From assembly GCF_001514195.1 (NCBI RefSeq), contig NZ_KQ948742.1:124001-188000 (forward strand): 64,000 bases of DNA, read 5' to 3'. The notes beneath the pieces were generated by a model. The model was not told the DNA's origin and ran no database searches. It was given only the letters and a program-made list of their open reading frames with translations. Both the position numbers and the translations under genes were made by a program. Positions 8,289 to 17,715 of this stretch are shown here, in pieces. The first letter of the stretch is position 1; each line of letters starts with the position of its first letter. This stretch comes from Streptomyces griseorubiginosus. GTDB taxonomy: Bacteria > Actinomycetota > Actinomycetes > Streptomycetales > Streptomycetaceae.

Positions 8289-9155
8289 GTGACCTCAGCG
8301 ACCCGACAGCCCGAGACCCCGGCCGCCGGCATACCGCCGCGCCTGATCGCCACCGACCTCGACGGCACTCTGCTGCGCGACGACAAGTCGGTGTCCCCGC
8401 GCACCGTCGCGGCCCTCGCCGCCGCCGAGAAGGCCGGCATCGAGGTCTTCTTCGTCACCGGCCGCCCGGCCCGCTGGATGGACGTCGTCAGCGATCACGT
8501 ACACGGTCACGGCCTCGCCATCTGCGGAAACGGCGCCGCGGTGGTCGACCTGCACGGCGGCCCCGGCGCCCACCGGTTCGTGAAGGTGCGGGAGCTGACC
8601 CGGGAGAACGCCCTGGACGCCGTACGCCTGCTGCGCGAGGCGGCGCCCGGGACGGTCTACGCGGTCGAGCAGACGTACGGCTTCCACCAGGAGCCGGACT
8701 ATCCCAAGCTGCACATGGAGATCCCGGACCACCTCGCCCCGGCCGAAGACCTGCTGGCCGACGACGGTCCCGGCGCGGAGGAGCCGGTGCTGAAGATCCT
8801 CGCGTACCACCCCACCATGGACCCGGACGCCTTCCTCACCCTCTCCCGTCTCGCCATCGGCGACCGCGCCAACGTCACCCGCTCCAGCCCCAGCGCCCTG
8901 CTGGAGATCAGCGGCCCCGACGTCTCCAAGGCCAGCACCCTCGCCCTGTGCTGTGCCGAACGCGGTATCTCGCACGAGGAGGTCGTCGCCTTCGGGGACA
9001 TGCCCAACGACCTGGAGATGCTGACCTGGGCGGGGCAGTCGTACGCGATGGGCAACGCGCACCCGGACGTGATCGCCGCGGCCTCGGGCCGGACCGTCGC
9101 CAACAACGACGACGGCGTGGCGGTCGTGATCGAGCGGCTGCTGGAGCGGAAGTAG
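8289..9155 (+). CDS. Cof-type HAD phosphatase
   Basis: 288 aa. HAD motif I is ATDLDGTLLR with the nucleophile and acid Asp pair, motif II is in FVTGRPARW, and motifs III/IV are in VSKASTLALC and VAFGDMPNDLEML. The large C2B cap between residues ~85 and 200 places it in the Cof/YidA group, which acts on sugar phosphates or related small metabolites. GTG 8289 was chosen because GGGAGA precedes it at a good distance; an in-frame ATG at 8271 would add six residues. Convergent with the M23 gene. Confidence 0.92.
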   Translation: MTSATRQPETPAAGIPPRLIATDLDGTLLRDDKSVSPRTVAALAAAEKAGIEVFFVTGRPARWMDVVSDHVHGHGLAICGNGAAVVDLHGGPGAHRFVKVRELTRENALDAVRLLREAAPGTVYAVEQTYGFHQEPDYPKLHMEIPDHLAPAEDLLADDGPGAEEPVLKILAYHPTMDPDAFLTLSRLAIGDRANVTRSSPSALLEISGPDVSKASTLALCCAERGISHEEVVAFGDMPNDLEMLTWAGQSYAMGNAHPDVIAAASGRTVANNDDGVAVVIERLLERK

Positions 9156-9194
9156 CCGCGGTCGTTCCTCTGGAAGCCGGCACTGCCCGCGGGG

Positions 9195-10262
9195 TCAGCC
9201 GAGGGGTACCCCGCGTGCCGCCAGCCACGGCACCGGGTCCACCGCGGAGCCCGTCTCCGGTGTGACGCGCACCTCGAAGTGCAGGTGAGGGCCGGTCGAG
9301 TTGCCGGACGTGCCCGACTGGCCGATCCACTGCCCCGGGACGACGGCCTCCCCCTGATCGACGGTGACGGCGGCGAGATGGGCGTACTGCGTGTAGTAGC
9401 CGCCGGGGTGTTCGACCACGATCTCGATGCCGAAGGGACCTCCACAGGACACCTTCACCACCCGGCCGGCGCCCACCGCTCGCACCGGCGTCCCGATCGG
9501 CACCGCGAAGTCCTGGCCGGTGTGCGCGTTCGCCCAGCGTGACCCGCCGCTGCCGAACCCCGCGGACAGCTCGTACACGGCCACCGGCGTGACCCACGCG
9601 GCCGCGGGGGACTGCGGCGGTTGGTCCAGGCGGACGGCACCCCGGCAGGCGCCGGCCGCGACGGACGCGTCGGCCCGACCCTGGAGCTGCCAACGGGCCT
9701 CGTCCAGCGTCTGCTCGATGTCGTGCTTCAGCACGGCGAGTTCGGCGCTCCGCCGCTCCAGCTTCCGCCGGACCGCCATGGCCTTCGCCTCGTCGGCCGC
9801 GAGCCGGGCCTCGGCCCGACGGCTCTTGTCGACCGCGTTGTTGACGGCCACCGTCGTCCGGGAGAACACGTGCTGACCGCGCATCAGGTCATTGAAGTCG
9901 TCCGCCAGGATGATCTGCGCGGTGAGCGGCAGACCACCGCCGTCGCGGTACTGGGACCGGGCGATACGGCCGAGATCCTCGTGCAGGACGGCGATCTCCC
10001 GCCGCTCCCGGGCCAGGAGGTCCTCGAACCGCCGCACCCGCGCCCGCTGCATCTCCGCCTTCTGGCGCCCCGCCTCGTACCGCTGTGTCGCCAGAGCCGC
10101 GTCCTCGTAGAGCCGCACCACCTGCGCGCTGAGCTCCGAGTCACCGTCCTCGCGGCGCCCCGCGCCGTCGTCCGTGGTCTGCGTGGGCCGGACCGTGGGC
10201 ACGGCCACGAGCGCGCACAGCAGCACGGGAACGAGCAGTGCGCAAAGGCGAGGTGATCGCAT
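9195..10262 (-). CDS. Secreted M23 peptidase with coiled-coil domain
   Basis: 355 aa. A signal peptide spans residues ~1-26 (hydrophobic LLVPVLLCALVAVPT). Residues ~40-190 are charged heptad-like coiled coil, as in NlpC/P60- and EnvC-type hydrolases or activators. The LytM domain (residues ~225-350) has HTGQDF with the first zinc ligands, YAHL, and the HLHFEV pair, so the zinc site looks complete and the domain probably cleaves peptidoglycan cross-links. It lies on the same strand as, and about 100 nt downstream of, cydCD. Confidence 0.92.
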   Translation of the reverse strand: MRSPRLCALLVPVLLCALVAVPTVRPTQTTDDGAGRREDGDSELSAQVVRLYEDAALATQRYEAGRQKAEMQRARVRRFEDLLARERREIAVLHEDLGRIARSQYRDGGGLPLTAQIILADDFNDLMRGQHVFSRTTVAVNNAVDKSRRAEARLAADEAKAMAVRRKLERRSAELAVLKHDIEQTLDEARWQLQGRADASVAAGACRGAVRLDQPPQSPAAAWVTPVAVYELSAGFGSGGSRWANAHTGQDFAVPIGTPVRAVGAGRVVKVSCGGPFGIEIVVEHPGGYYTQYAHLAAVTVDQGEAVVPGQWIGQSGTSGNSTGPHLHFEVRVTPETGSAVDPVPWLAARGVPLG

Positions 10263-10364
10263 GTCAGCGATCCTGTCCCGGCCTCCGGGACGCGGTCCTG
10301 TTCAAGTCGTACGGCTGGGGGACACGCTGCTGCGGACGGGTCACCGCGGCACCGCACGCGTGTC

Positions 10365-13300
10365 CTACGCCCCGACCAGCAGCTCCGACTCCGCCTCCCG
10401 CTCGGCCATCTCCCGCAGCGGGCCCTCCACCGCGGCCAACTCCGCGTAGGAACCCCGCTGCACGACCTGCCCCTCGTCGAGCACGACCACCGCGTCCACC
10501 GACTCCAGTCCCGCCAGCCGGTGGGTGATGAGCAGCGTCGTACGCCCCTGCGTGGCGGCCAGCAGGTCGGCGGTGAGGGCGTCCGCGGTGGGCAGGTCCA
10601 GATGTTCGGCCGGCTCGTCCAGGACGAGGACGGGGAAGTCGGCGAGCAGCGCCCGGGCCAGCGCGAGCCGCTGGCGCTGACCGCCGGACAACCGGGCCCC
10701 GTGCTCACCGACCAGGGTGTCGAGGCCGTCGGGCAGGCTCTCCGCCCAGTCGAGCAGCCGGGCCCTGCCCAGCGCGTTCCGCAGTTCGTCCTCCGTCGCG
10801 TCCTTCTTCGCGAGGAGCAGGTTCTCGCGTACCGAACTGTCGAAGAGGTGCGCGTCCTGCGCGCACAGCCCCACCAGCCGCCGTACGTCGTCGCCCAGCA
10901 GTCCGTTGGCGTCCACACCGGCCAGGGTGTAGGTGCCGGCCTCCGCGTCCAGGAAGCGCAGCAGCACCTGCGCGAGCGTCGTCTTGCCGGAGCCGGACGC
11001 GCCGACCACGGCGATCCTCCGGCCCTCGGTCAGGGTCAGGTCGAGTCCGGTGAGCGCCTCCCGGTCCTGGCCCTCGTGCCGGGCGGTGAGTCCCTTGACC
11101 ACCAGGGGGAACGGCGAGGCGGGGGCCTGCCGTCCCTGCTCCGGTTCCCGCACCGGGTCGGGCGCGTCCAGCACCTCGTAGACGCGTTCCGCGCTCCGGC
11201 GCACCCGCTGCCGGTACTGCACCGCGAGCGGCAGCCCGAGAACGGCCTCGAAGACGGCCAGTGGAGTGAGCACCACGACGGCCATGACGACCCCGCCGAG
11301 CCGACCGGTGGCGACCGCCTGGGCGCCCACGAGCGCGGTCGCGGTGACGGTCAGGCCGCAGATCAGGGCGGTGAGTCCGTCGCCGAGGGCGGTGGCGGTG
11401 GCGGTCCGGGAGGCGATCCGGGTGAGGACACCGTCGGCCCTACGCGCTGCGGCGGTACGGGCGGGCAGGGCGCCGGCGACGGTCAACTCGGCGGTGCCGG
11501 TGAGCAGATCGGCCACCCGGGTCGATAGTTCCCCGCGGGCGGGGGCCAGTCGGCGCTCGGCGCGCCGGGCCACGGCACCCGTGAGGACCGGGACGCCGAC
11601 ACCGGCGGCCAGCAGACCCACGGCGAGTACGGCACCGGCCTCCGGCAGCAGCCAGGCCGTGAAGCCCACGGAGGCCGTCGACACCAGGGCCGCGGCACCG
11701 GCGGGCAGCAGCCAGCGCAGCCAGTAGTCCTGAAGGGCGTCCACGTCGGACACGAGCCGCGCGAGCAGATCGCCCCGGCGGGTCGTCCTGAGGCCGGCGG
11801 GCGCGAGCCGCTCCAGCCTTCGGTAGACGGCGACCCGGGTGTCGGCGAGCATCCGCAGCACGGCGTCGTGCGACACCAGCCGCTCCGCGTACCGGAACAC
11901 GGCCCGCCCGATCCCGAAGGCCCGGGTCGCCGTCACGGCCACCATCAGGTACAGCACGGGCGGCTGCTGCGAGGCCCGCGAGATCAGCCACCCCGAGGTG
12001 GCCATCAGCCCCACGGCACTGCCGAGGGCGAGGCTGCCGAGGAGCAGCGCGAGGGCGAGCCGGCCGCGCCGGGGGCCGGACAGGGCGCGGATCCGGGCCA
12101 GTGGGCTGCGTGCCACGGAGGGCACGTCCGTCGCTCCGACGGCGACCGCGCCGACGCCACCGGTCTCCACCAGCCGGGCCCCGGGCGTCCTGGCAGTCGC
12201 CTCCGTCGGCACGGGGGCCGTCGGCACGTGGCCAGTCGGCTCCGCCGGGTCGTGGGCCGTCGGCTCCGCCAGCCGCACCACCCGGTCGGCCACCCCCAGC
12301 AAAGCGGGCCGGTGCACCACCAGCAGGACCGTTCGTCCGGCCGCGAGCCGCCGTACCGCCGCCACGACCTCCGCCTCGGTGGCCCCGTCCAGCGCCGCCG
12401 TCGGCTCGTCGAGGAGCAGGACCGGCCGGTCCGCGAGGAACGCGCGCGCCAGCGCCAGTCGTTGCCGCTGACCGGCGGAGAGCCCGGCCCCGTCCTCGCC
12501 GAGCACGGTGTCGGCCCCCAGGGGCAGCGCGTCGACGAACTCCCGGGCCCCCGCGTCCGCCAAGGCCTGTCGTACGGCCGTGTCGTCCGCGTCGGGACGG
12601 GCCAGCCGTACGTTCTCGGCGATCGTCCCCGCGAACAGCTGGGGCCGCTGCGGCACCCACGCGATGCGCGACCGCCACTCCGCCAGGTCGACCTCGACGA
12701 GATCGGCTTCCCCGATCCGCACCCGCCCCTCGGCGGGCCGGACGAACCCCAGCAGGACGTTCAGCAGCGTCGACTTGCCCGCGCCGCTCGGCCCGACCAG
12801 GGCCACCGTCTCCCCTGGCGCGACTTCGAAGGACACGTCCGTGACGGCGTCACCGGACCGCCCCGGGTAGCGGACCGTGACCCGCTCGAAGGCGAGCGCG
12901 CCCGCAGGCACGGTAGCGGTCCCGGTCGCCGGCGCCGGTGTCTCCAGGACCTCGAAGATCTCCTCGGCCGCGGCCAGTCCCTCGGCGGCCGCGTGGTACT
13001 GCGTACCGACCTGGCGCAGGGGCAGATACGCCTCGGGGGCCAGGATGAGGATGACGAGGCCGTCGTACAGATGCATCTCGCCGTGGACGAGCCGCATGCC
13101 GATCGTCACGGCGACCAGGGCCACCGAGAGGGTCGACAGCAGCTCCAGGGCGAAGGAGGAGATGAAGGCGATCCGCAGAGTCCGCATGGTCGCCTGGCGG
13201 TACTCGCCGGTGATGCGGCGGATCGACTCGGCCTGTGCCTTGGCCCGGCCGAACACCTTCAACGTGGGCAGACCCGCGACCACGTCGAGGAAGTGCCCCG

Positions 13301-13889
13301 ACAGCCGGGACAGCAGTCGCCATTGACGGTCCATCCGGGACTGGGTGGCCCAGCCGATCAGCATCATGAAGACGGGGATCAGGGGCAGGGTCCCGACGAT
13401 GATGGCCGCCGAGACCCAGTCCTCGGTCACGATCCGCGCGAGCACCGCCACCGGAACGACCACCGCGAGGCCCAGCTGCGGGAGATAGCGCGAGAAGTAG
13501 TCGTCGAGGGCGTCGACTCCCCGGGTGGCGAGGGCGACCAGCGATCCGGTCCGCTGTCCGCTCAGCCATTCGGGGCCGAGCGCCGTGGCCCGCTCCAGCA
13601 GCCGCCCTCGCAGCTCCGACTTCACCGCCGCGCTCGCCCGGTGGGCGGCGAGTTCGGTGAGCCAGGAGACGAGTCCACGGCCGGCGGCCACGGCCGCCAA
13701 CAGCAGCAGGGTAGTGCGCAGTCCGGGGACCGACAGCCCGTGCTGGAACGCACCCACCACGATCTCGGCGATGAGCATCGCCTGGGCGATGACCAGGAGG
13801 GCTCCGAGGCCGCCCAGGCCGACCACGGCCACCAGGAAGAGGCGGGTGGCCCGGGCGTAGTGCAGCAGACGCGGATCGATTGGTTTCAC
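10365..13889 (-). CDS. cydCD: Fused CydC-CydD-type ABC transporter for cytochrome bd assembly
   Basis: About 1174 aa, two complete ABC half-transporters in one chain. Half 1 has a membrane domain (residues ~15-300) and an ATPase with GPSGAGKST, LSAGQRQR and LLLDEPTAALD; half 2 begins near residue 600 and has GASGSGKTT, LSGGQRQR and LVLDEPAEHLD. In E. coli separate CydD and CydC export thiols needed for bd-oxidase assembly; Streptomyces species have them fused. GTG 13889 has GAGG 10 nt upstream; GTG 13898 would add three residues, but its Shine-Dalgarno is only 1 nt away. The first codons overlap a parS site. Last gene of the cyd operon. Confidence 0.92.
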   Translation of the reverse strand: MKPIDPRLLHYARATRLFLVAVVGLGGLGALLVIAQAMLIAEIVVGAFQHGLSVPGLRTTLLLLAAVAAGRGLVSWLTELAAHRASAAVKSELRGRLLERATALGPEWLSGQRTGSLVALATRGVDALDDYFSRYLPQLGLAVVVPVAVLARIVTEDWVSAAIIVGTLPLIPVFMMLIGWATQSRMDRQWRLLSRLSGHFLDVVAGLPTLKVFGRAKAQAESIRRITGEYRQATMRTLRIAFISSFALELLSTLSVALVAVTIGMRLVHGEMHLYDGLVILILAPEAYLPLRQVGTQYHAAAEGLAAAEEIFEVLETPAPATGTATVPAGALAFERVTVRYPGRSGDAVTDVSFEVAPGETVALVGPSGAGKSTLLNVLLGFVRPAEGRVRIGEADLVEVDLAEWRSRIAWVPQRPQLFAGTIAENVRLARPDADDTAVRQALADAGAREFVDALPLGADTVLGEDGAGLSAGQRQRLALARAFLADRPVLLLDEPTAALDGATEAEVVAAVRRLAAGRTVLLVVHRPALLGVADRVVRLAEPTAHDPAEPTGHVPTAPVPTEATARTPGARLVETGGVGAVAVGATDVPSVARSPLARIRALSGPRRGRLALALLLGSLALGSAVGLMATSGWLISRASQQPPVLYLMVAVTATRAFGIGRAVFRYAERLVSHDAVLRMLADTRVAVYRRLERLAPAGLRTTRRGDLLARLVSDVDALQDYWLRWLLPAGAAALVSTASVGFTAWLLPEAGAVLAVGLLAAGVGVPVLTGAVARRAERRLAPARGELSTRVADLLTGTAELTVAGALPARTAAARRADGVLTRIASRTATATALGDGLTALICGLTVTATALVGAQAVATGRLGGVVMAVVVLTPLAVFEAVLGLPLAVQYRQRVRRSAERVYEVLDAPDPVREPEQGRQAPASPFPLVVKGLTARHEGQDREALTGLDLTLTEGRRIAVVGASGSGKTTLAQVLLRFLDAEAGTYTLAGVDANGLLGDDVRRLVGLCAQDAHLFDSSVRENLLLAKKDATEDELRNALGRARLLDWAESLPDGLDTLVGEHGARLSGGQRQRLALARALLADFPVLVLDEPAEHLDLPTADALTADLLAATQGRTTLLITHRLAGLESVDAVVVLDEGQVVQRGSYAELAAVEGPLREMAEREAESELLVGA

Positions 13890-13896
13890 GTGAAAC
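13883..13896. other. parS site (perfect), overlapping the cydCD start
   Basis: GTTTCACGTGAAAC spans the cydCD initiation region: on the minus strand it reads F-H-V-K, and its central GTG (13889) is the preferred start codon. It lies 6 nt before the stop codon of the neighbouring cydB gene, so a ParB site is used as coding and start sequence. Confidence 0.92.
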
Positions 13897-13901
13897 ACAC
13901 C

Positions 13902-14909
13902 TCAGTGCGCGATGTCGGCGGCGATGTGCTGTGTACCGATGCGCTTGCGGAAGACCCAGTAGGTCCAGCCCTGGTAGAGCATGACCACAGGTGTGGCGAT
14001 CACGGCCAGCCAGGTCATGATCTTCAGGGTGTACGCGCTCGACGAGGCGTTGGTGACCGTCAGGCTCCAGTCCGGGTTGAGCGAGGACGGCATGACGTTG
14101 GGGAAGAGCGTCAGGAAGAGCATCGCCACGGCGGCCACGATGGTGACGCCGGACAGCGCGAACGACCAGCCCTCACGCCCGGCCTGGTTGGCCATGAGGG
14201 CGGCGACCAGGGCAGCCACGGCGACCACCATGGCGACCAGGCTCTTGCCGTCGCCGCTGTCGATCTGGGTCCACAGCAGGAAGAGCACCGCCAGTGCGGC
14301 GGTGACGAGACCGACCTTGAGGGCCAGCTTCCGCGCCCGCTCACGGATCTCGCCGACCGTCTTGAGGGCCGTGAACACCGTGCCGTGGAAGGTGAACAGG
14401 GTGAGCGTCACCAGTCCGCCGAGGAGGGCGTACGGGTTGAGCAGGTCCCAGATACTGCCGACGTACTCGAAGTTCCGGTCGATCTTCACCCCGTGCGCGA
14501 TGTTGCCGAAGGCGACGCCCCACAGGAACGCGGGGACGAGGGAGGTCCAGAAGATCGCGGTCTCCCAGTTGCGCTGCCAGTTCTCCTCGGGCCGCTTGAC
14601 GCGGTACTCGAAGGCGACTCCGCGGACGATCAGGCAGACCAGGATGACCAGCAGCGGCAGGTAGAAGCCGGAGAAGAGGGTGGCGTACCAGTCGGGGAAG
14701 GCGGCGAAGGTCGCGCCGCCCGCGGTGAGCAGCCACACCTCGTTGCCGTCCCAGACCGGGCCGATGGTGTTGATCAGGACGCGCTTCTCGAGCCGGTTGC
14801 GGGCGAGGAGCTTGGTGAGGACGCCGACCCCGAAGTCGAAGCCCTCCAGGAAGAAGTAGCCGGTCCACAGGACGGCGATGAGCACGAACCAGACGTCGTG
14901 AAGTTCCAT
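13902..14909 (-). CDS. cydB: Cytochrome bd ubiquinol oxidase subunit II
   Basis: 335 aa, about eight membrane helices. Characteristic are the N-terminal VWFVLIAVLWTGYFFLEGFDFGVG segment (helix 1) and GPVWDGNEVWLLTAGGATFAAFP. With CydA it forms the high-affinity terminal oxidase that reduces O2 to water in the plasma membrane. It sits 18 nt after cydA and 12 nt before cydCD, all on the minus strand, so one operon. Control is probably by Rex at the cydA promoter. Confidence 0.96.
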   Translation of the reverse strand: MELHDVWFVLIAVLWTGYFFLEGFDFGVGVLTKLLARNRLEKRVLINTIGPVWDGNEVWLLTAGGATFAAFPDWYATLFSGFYLPLLVILVCLIVRGVAFEYRVKRPEENWQRNWETAIFWTSLVPAFLWGVAFGNIAHGVKIDRNFEYVGSIWDLLNPYALLGGLVTLTLFTFHGTVFTALKTVGEIRERARKLALKVGLVTAALAVLFLLWTQIDSGDGKSLVAMVVAVAALVAALMANQAGREGWSFALSGVTIVAAVAMLFLTLFPNVMPSSLNPDWSLTVTNASSSAYTLKIMTWLAVIATPVVMLYQGWTYWVFRKRIGTQHIAADIAH

Positions 14910-14927
14910 GACTCGCTCTCCCTCGGC

Positions 14928-16436
14928 CTAGTACGAGAAGGCCATCGGCTTGTCGGCGTCACGCGCTTCGCCGCCGATCTTCGTGGGCGGGTTCAGGTCG
15001 GCCTCGGTGAGTTCGGGCGGGCCCGCCTTGATGTACTTCGCGAGCAGCTTGACCTCGACGACGGCGAGGATCGCGTACAGCGTCGTGAACGTGATCATCG
15101 AGATGAGGACCTCGGTCTGCGAGACACCGGGGGAGACCGCGTGCCGGGTCTGGAGGACGCCGTAGACGACCCAGGGCTGGCGGCCCATCTCGGTGAAGAT
15201 CCAGCCCCAGGAGTTGGCGATCAGCGGGAAGCCCAGGGTCCAGATCGCCACCAGCCAGTAGAGCCGGCCCAGCTTGGGGCTGAGGGCCTTGTTCCGGAAC
15301 AGGACCAGGTGCGGCACCTCGTCCTCGCCGACCCGCAGGTGCTGCGGGAGCATGAACTTCTTGCGGGTCAGCCAGAGTCCGGCCAGGCCGATCGCGAAGG
15401 ACGCCATCCCGAAGCCGATCATCCAGCGGAACGCCCAGAAGGTGACGGGGATGATGGGCCGGTAGTCTCCGGGGCCGTACTTCTGCTGCTCGGCCTTGTT
15501 GGTGTCGTTGATGCCGGGGACGTAGGAGTCGAAGGTGTCGTCGGCGAGGAACGACAGCAGGCCGGGGACAGACAGCTCGACGGTGTTGTGACCCTTGCTG
15601 ACATCGCCGTAGGCGAAGATCGAGAAGGGCGCCGAGTTCTGGCCGTCCCACAGGGCCTCGGCCGCGGCCATCTTCATCGGCTGCTGCTTGAACATGACCT
15701 TGCCGAGGGTGTCACCGCTGATCGCGGTCAACATGCCCGCGATGACCACGGTCACAAGACCCAGCCGCAGCGAGGTCTTCATCACGGTGATGTGCCTCTT
15801 GCGGAACAGGTGGAAGGCCGCGATGCCGACCATGAACGCGCCACCGGTGAGGAAGGACGCGCTGAGCGTGTGGAAGGCCTGGGCCAGCGCGGTGTTCTGG
15901 GTCAGCACCAGCCAGAAGTCGGTGAGCTCGGCCCGGCCCTTCGCCCCGTTGATCCGGTAGCCGACCGGGTGCTGCATCCACGAGTTGGCCGCGAGGATGA
16001 AGTAGGCCGACAGGATCGTGCCGATCGAGACCATCCAGATGCAGGCCAGGTGGATCTTCTTGGGCAGCTTGTCCCAGCCGAAGATCCACAGGCCGATGAA
16101 GGTGGACTCGAAGAAGAAGGCGATGAGGGCCTCGAAGGCCAGCGGGGCGCCGAAGACGTCACCGACGAAGCGCGAGTAGTCGGACCAGTTCATGCCGAAC
16201 TGGAACTCCTGCACGATGCCGGTGACCACGCCCATCGCGATGTTGATCAGGAACAGCTTGCCCCAGAACTTGGTCGCCTTGAGGTACTTCTCCTTCTCCG
16301 TGCGCACCCAGGCGGTCTGCAGGCCGGCCGTCAGGGCGGCCAGCGAGATCGTGATCGGGACGAAGAGGAAGTGGTAGACGGTGGTGATGCCGAACTGCCA
16401 TCGCGCCAGGGTCTCCGGCGCCAAAGCCAGGTCCAC
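14928..16436 (-). CDS. cydA: Cytochrome bd ubiquinol oxidase subunit I
   Basis: 502 aa, nine membrane helices expected. Begins VDLALAPETLARWQFGITTVYHF; the His of this first segment is the heme b595/d region ligand in the family, and the Q-loop and further heme-ligand region (His and Met in helices V-VII) are intact. GTG 16436 was chosen because AGGAG lies 7 nt upstream; a longer frame from 16487 would run through the Rex operator. First gene of cydA-cydB-cydCD. Confidence 0.96.
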   Translation of the reverse strand: MDLALAPETLARWQFGITTVYHFLFVPITISLAALTAGLQTAWVRTEKEKYLKATKFWGKLFLINIAMGVVTGIVQEFQFGMNWSDYSRFVGDVFGAPLAFEALIAFFFESTFIGLWIFGWDKLPKKIHLACIWMVSIGTILSAYFILAANSWMQHPVGYRINGAKGRAELTDFWLVLTQNTALAQAFHTLSASFLTGGAFMVGIAAFHLFRKRHITVMKTSLRLGLVTVVIAGMLTAISGDTLGKVMFKQQPMKMAAAEALWDGQNSAPFSIFAYGDVSKGHNTVELSVPGLLSFLADDTFDSYVPGINDTNKAEQQKYGPGDYRPIIPVTFWAFRWMIGFGMASFAIGLAGLWLTRKKFMLPQHLRVGEDEVPHLVLFRNKALSPKLGRLYWLVAIWTLGFPLIANSWGWIFTEMGRQPWVVYGVLQTRHAVSPGVSQTEVLISMITFTTLYAILAVVEVKLLAKYIKAGPPELTEADLNPPTKIGGEARDADKPMAFSY

Positions 16437-16460
16437 GGTGCCGCTCCTAACTAGGACGCT

Positions 16461-16476
16461 TGTGAAAGCGTTCACA
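16461..16476. promoter_or_regulatory. Rex operator upstream of cydA
   Basis: TGTGAAAGCGTTCACA is an inverted repeat TGTGAA-N4-TTCACA starting 25 nt upstream of the cydA start. It matches the S. coelicolor Rex (NADH/NAD+ sensor) operator, TGTGAACGCGTTCACA, at all but one base. In that species Rex represses cydABCD at low NADH, so the same control is likely here. Confidence 0.85.
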
Positions 16477-16583
16477 TTCACAAGCAATTATGACGCATGA
16501 CAGTTCGAGGTGGGATGGGCGGGGGGTCCCTCGAAGGGTCCGATAGGTCACACCTGGTGGGGACCGGTCGGCCCCATGACAAA

Positions 16584-16617
16584 GGGCGCCCTGGTTTCAC
16601 GTGGAACCAGGGCGCCC
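16584..16617. terminator. hisC terminator-like palindrome with embedded parS variant
   Basis: A 34-nt inverted repeat begins GGGCGCCCTGGTT and ends AACCAGGGCGCCC, with CACGTG at its centre. It is perfect apart from one T/G mismatch pair. It starts about 19 nt beyond the hisC stop codon, where a factor-independent terminator is expected. The middle 14 nt (16594-16607, GTTTCACGTGGAAC) are a one-mismatch parS. Confidence 0.7.
16594..16607. other. parS-like site (one mismatch)
   Basis: GTTTCACGTGGAAC differs from the consensus at position 11 (G for A). It is the centre of the hisC terminator palindrome. Confidence 0.75.
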
Positions 16618-16635
16618 CGCGGCGCTCGACCGTCG

Positions 16636-17715
16636 TCACATCTCCTTGCGGAAACCCTCCGCCACCTTCAGGAAGATGTCGTTCGCCTCGTTCTCCCCGA
16701 CCGTCACCCGCACACCCTCGCCGGGGAACGGCCGTACGACCACACCGTGCTGCTCGCAGGCGGCCGCGAAGTCGACCGTGCGCTCCCCCAGCCTCAGCCA
16801 CACGAAGTTGGCCTGGGTCTCGGGCACCGTCCAGCCCTGGGCGCGCAGCCCCTCCACGACCCGGTTGCGCTCACAGACCAGTGAGCCGACCCGGCCCAGC
16901 AGTTCGTCCTCGGCCCGCAGCGAGGCGATCGCCGCCTCCTGCGCGACCTGGCTGACCCCGAAGGGCACCGCCGTCTTGCGCAGCGCCGCCGCCACGGGCT
17001 CGTGGGCGATCGCGAAACCGACGCGCAGGCCGGCGAGGCCGTACGCCTTGGAGAAGGTGCGCAGCACACAGACGTTCGGGCGGGTGCGGTACAGCTCCAC
17101 GCCGTCCGGGACCTCGGGGTCACGGATGAACTCCCGGTAGGCCTCGTCGAGGACCACCAGCACATCGCTCGGCACCCGGTCGAGGAACCGTTCCAGCTCG
17201 GCCCGCTTCACGACCGTGCCCGTCGGGTTGTTGGGGTTGCAGACGAAGATCAGCCGGGTGCGGTCGGTGATCGCGTCGGCCATCGCGTCCAGGTCGTGCA
17301 CATCGCCCTCGGTCAGCGGCACCTTCACCGAGGTGGCACCGCTGACCTGCGTGATGATCGGGTACGCCTCGAAGGACCGCCAGGCGTAGATCACCTCGTC
17401 GCCCGGTCCCGAGGTGGCCTGGATGAGCTGCTGGGCGACCCCGACCGAGCCGGTGCCGGTGGCGAGGTGGGAGACCGGGACGCCGAAGCGCTCGGACAGC
17501 TCGTTCATCAGGGCCGTGCAGGCCATGTCCGGGTAGCGGTTGAACGAGGACACCGCGGCCGCCACCCGCTCCAGGACGCCCGGCAGCGGCGGGTACGGGT
17601 TCTCGTTGGAGGACAGTTTGTAGGCCACCGGACCGTCGGCCGCGGCGGGCTTGCCCGGCTTGTAGGTGGGGATACCCTCCAGCTCGGCGCGCAGCTTGGG
17701 GCTCGTCTCGCTCAC
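16636..17715 (-). CDS. hisC: Histidinol-phosphate aminotransferase (HisC-like)
   Basis: 359 aa, fold-type I PLP aminotransferase. SSNENPYPPLPGV near residue 35, the PLP-contacting VCNPNNPTGT, DEAYREF, and the PLP lysine in LRTFSKAYGLAGLRVG are all present, and the length is right. HisC converts imidazole-acetol phosphate to histidinol phosphate in histidine synthesis. It stands alone here rather than in a his operon, and Streptomyces usually have a second hisC in the his cluster, so this copy may instead act on aromatic amino acids. GTG 17715 has AGGAGG 6 nt upstream. Confidence 0.85.
   Translation of the reverse strand: MSETSPKLRAELEGIPTYKPGKPAAADGPVAYKLSSNENPYPPLPGVLERVAAAVSSFNRYPDMACTALMNELSERFGVPVSHLATGTGSVGVAQQLIQATSGPGDEVIYAWRSFEAYPIITQVSGATSVKVPLTEGDVHDLDAMADAITDRTRLIFVCNPNNPTGTVVKRAELERFLDRVPSDVLVVLDEAYREFIRDPEVPDGVELYRTRPNVCVLRTFSKAYGLAGLRVGFAIAHEPVAAALRKTAVPFGVSQVAQEAAIASLRAEDELLGRVGSLVCERNRVVEGLRAQGWTVPETQANFVWLRLGERTVDFAAACEQHGVVVRPFPGEGVRVTVGENEANDIFLKVAEGFRKEM

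Noticed and set aside
11868..16454. Very long open frame on the plus strand (over 1500 codons)
   Set aside because: It is antisense to cydCD, cydB and cydA, whose conserved motifs are clear. High GC leaves long open antisense frames without stops.
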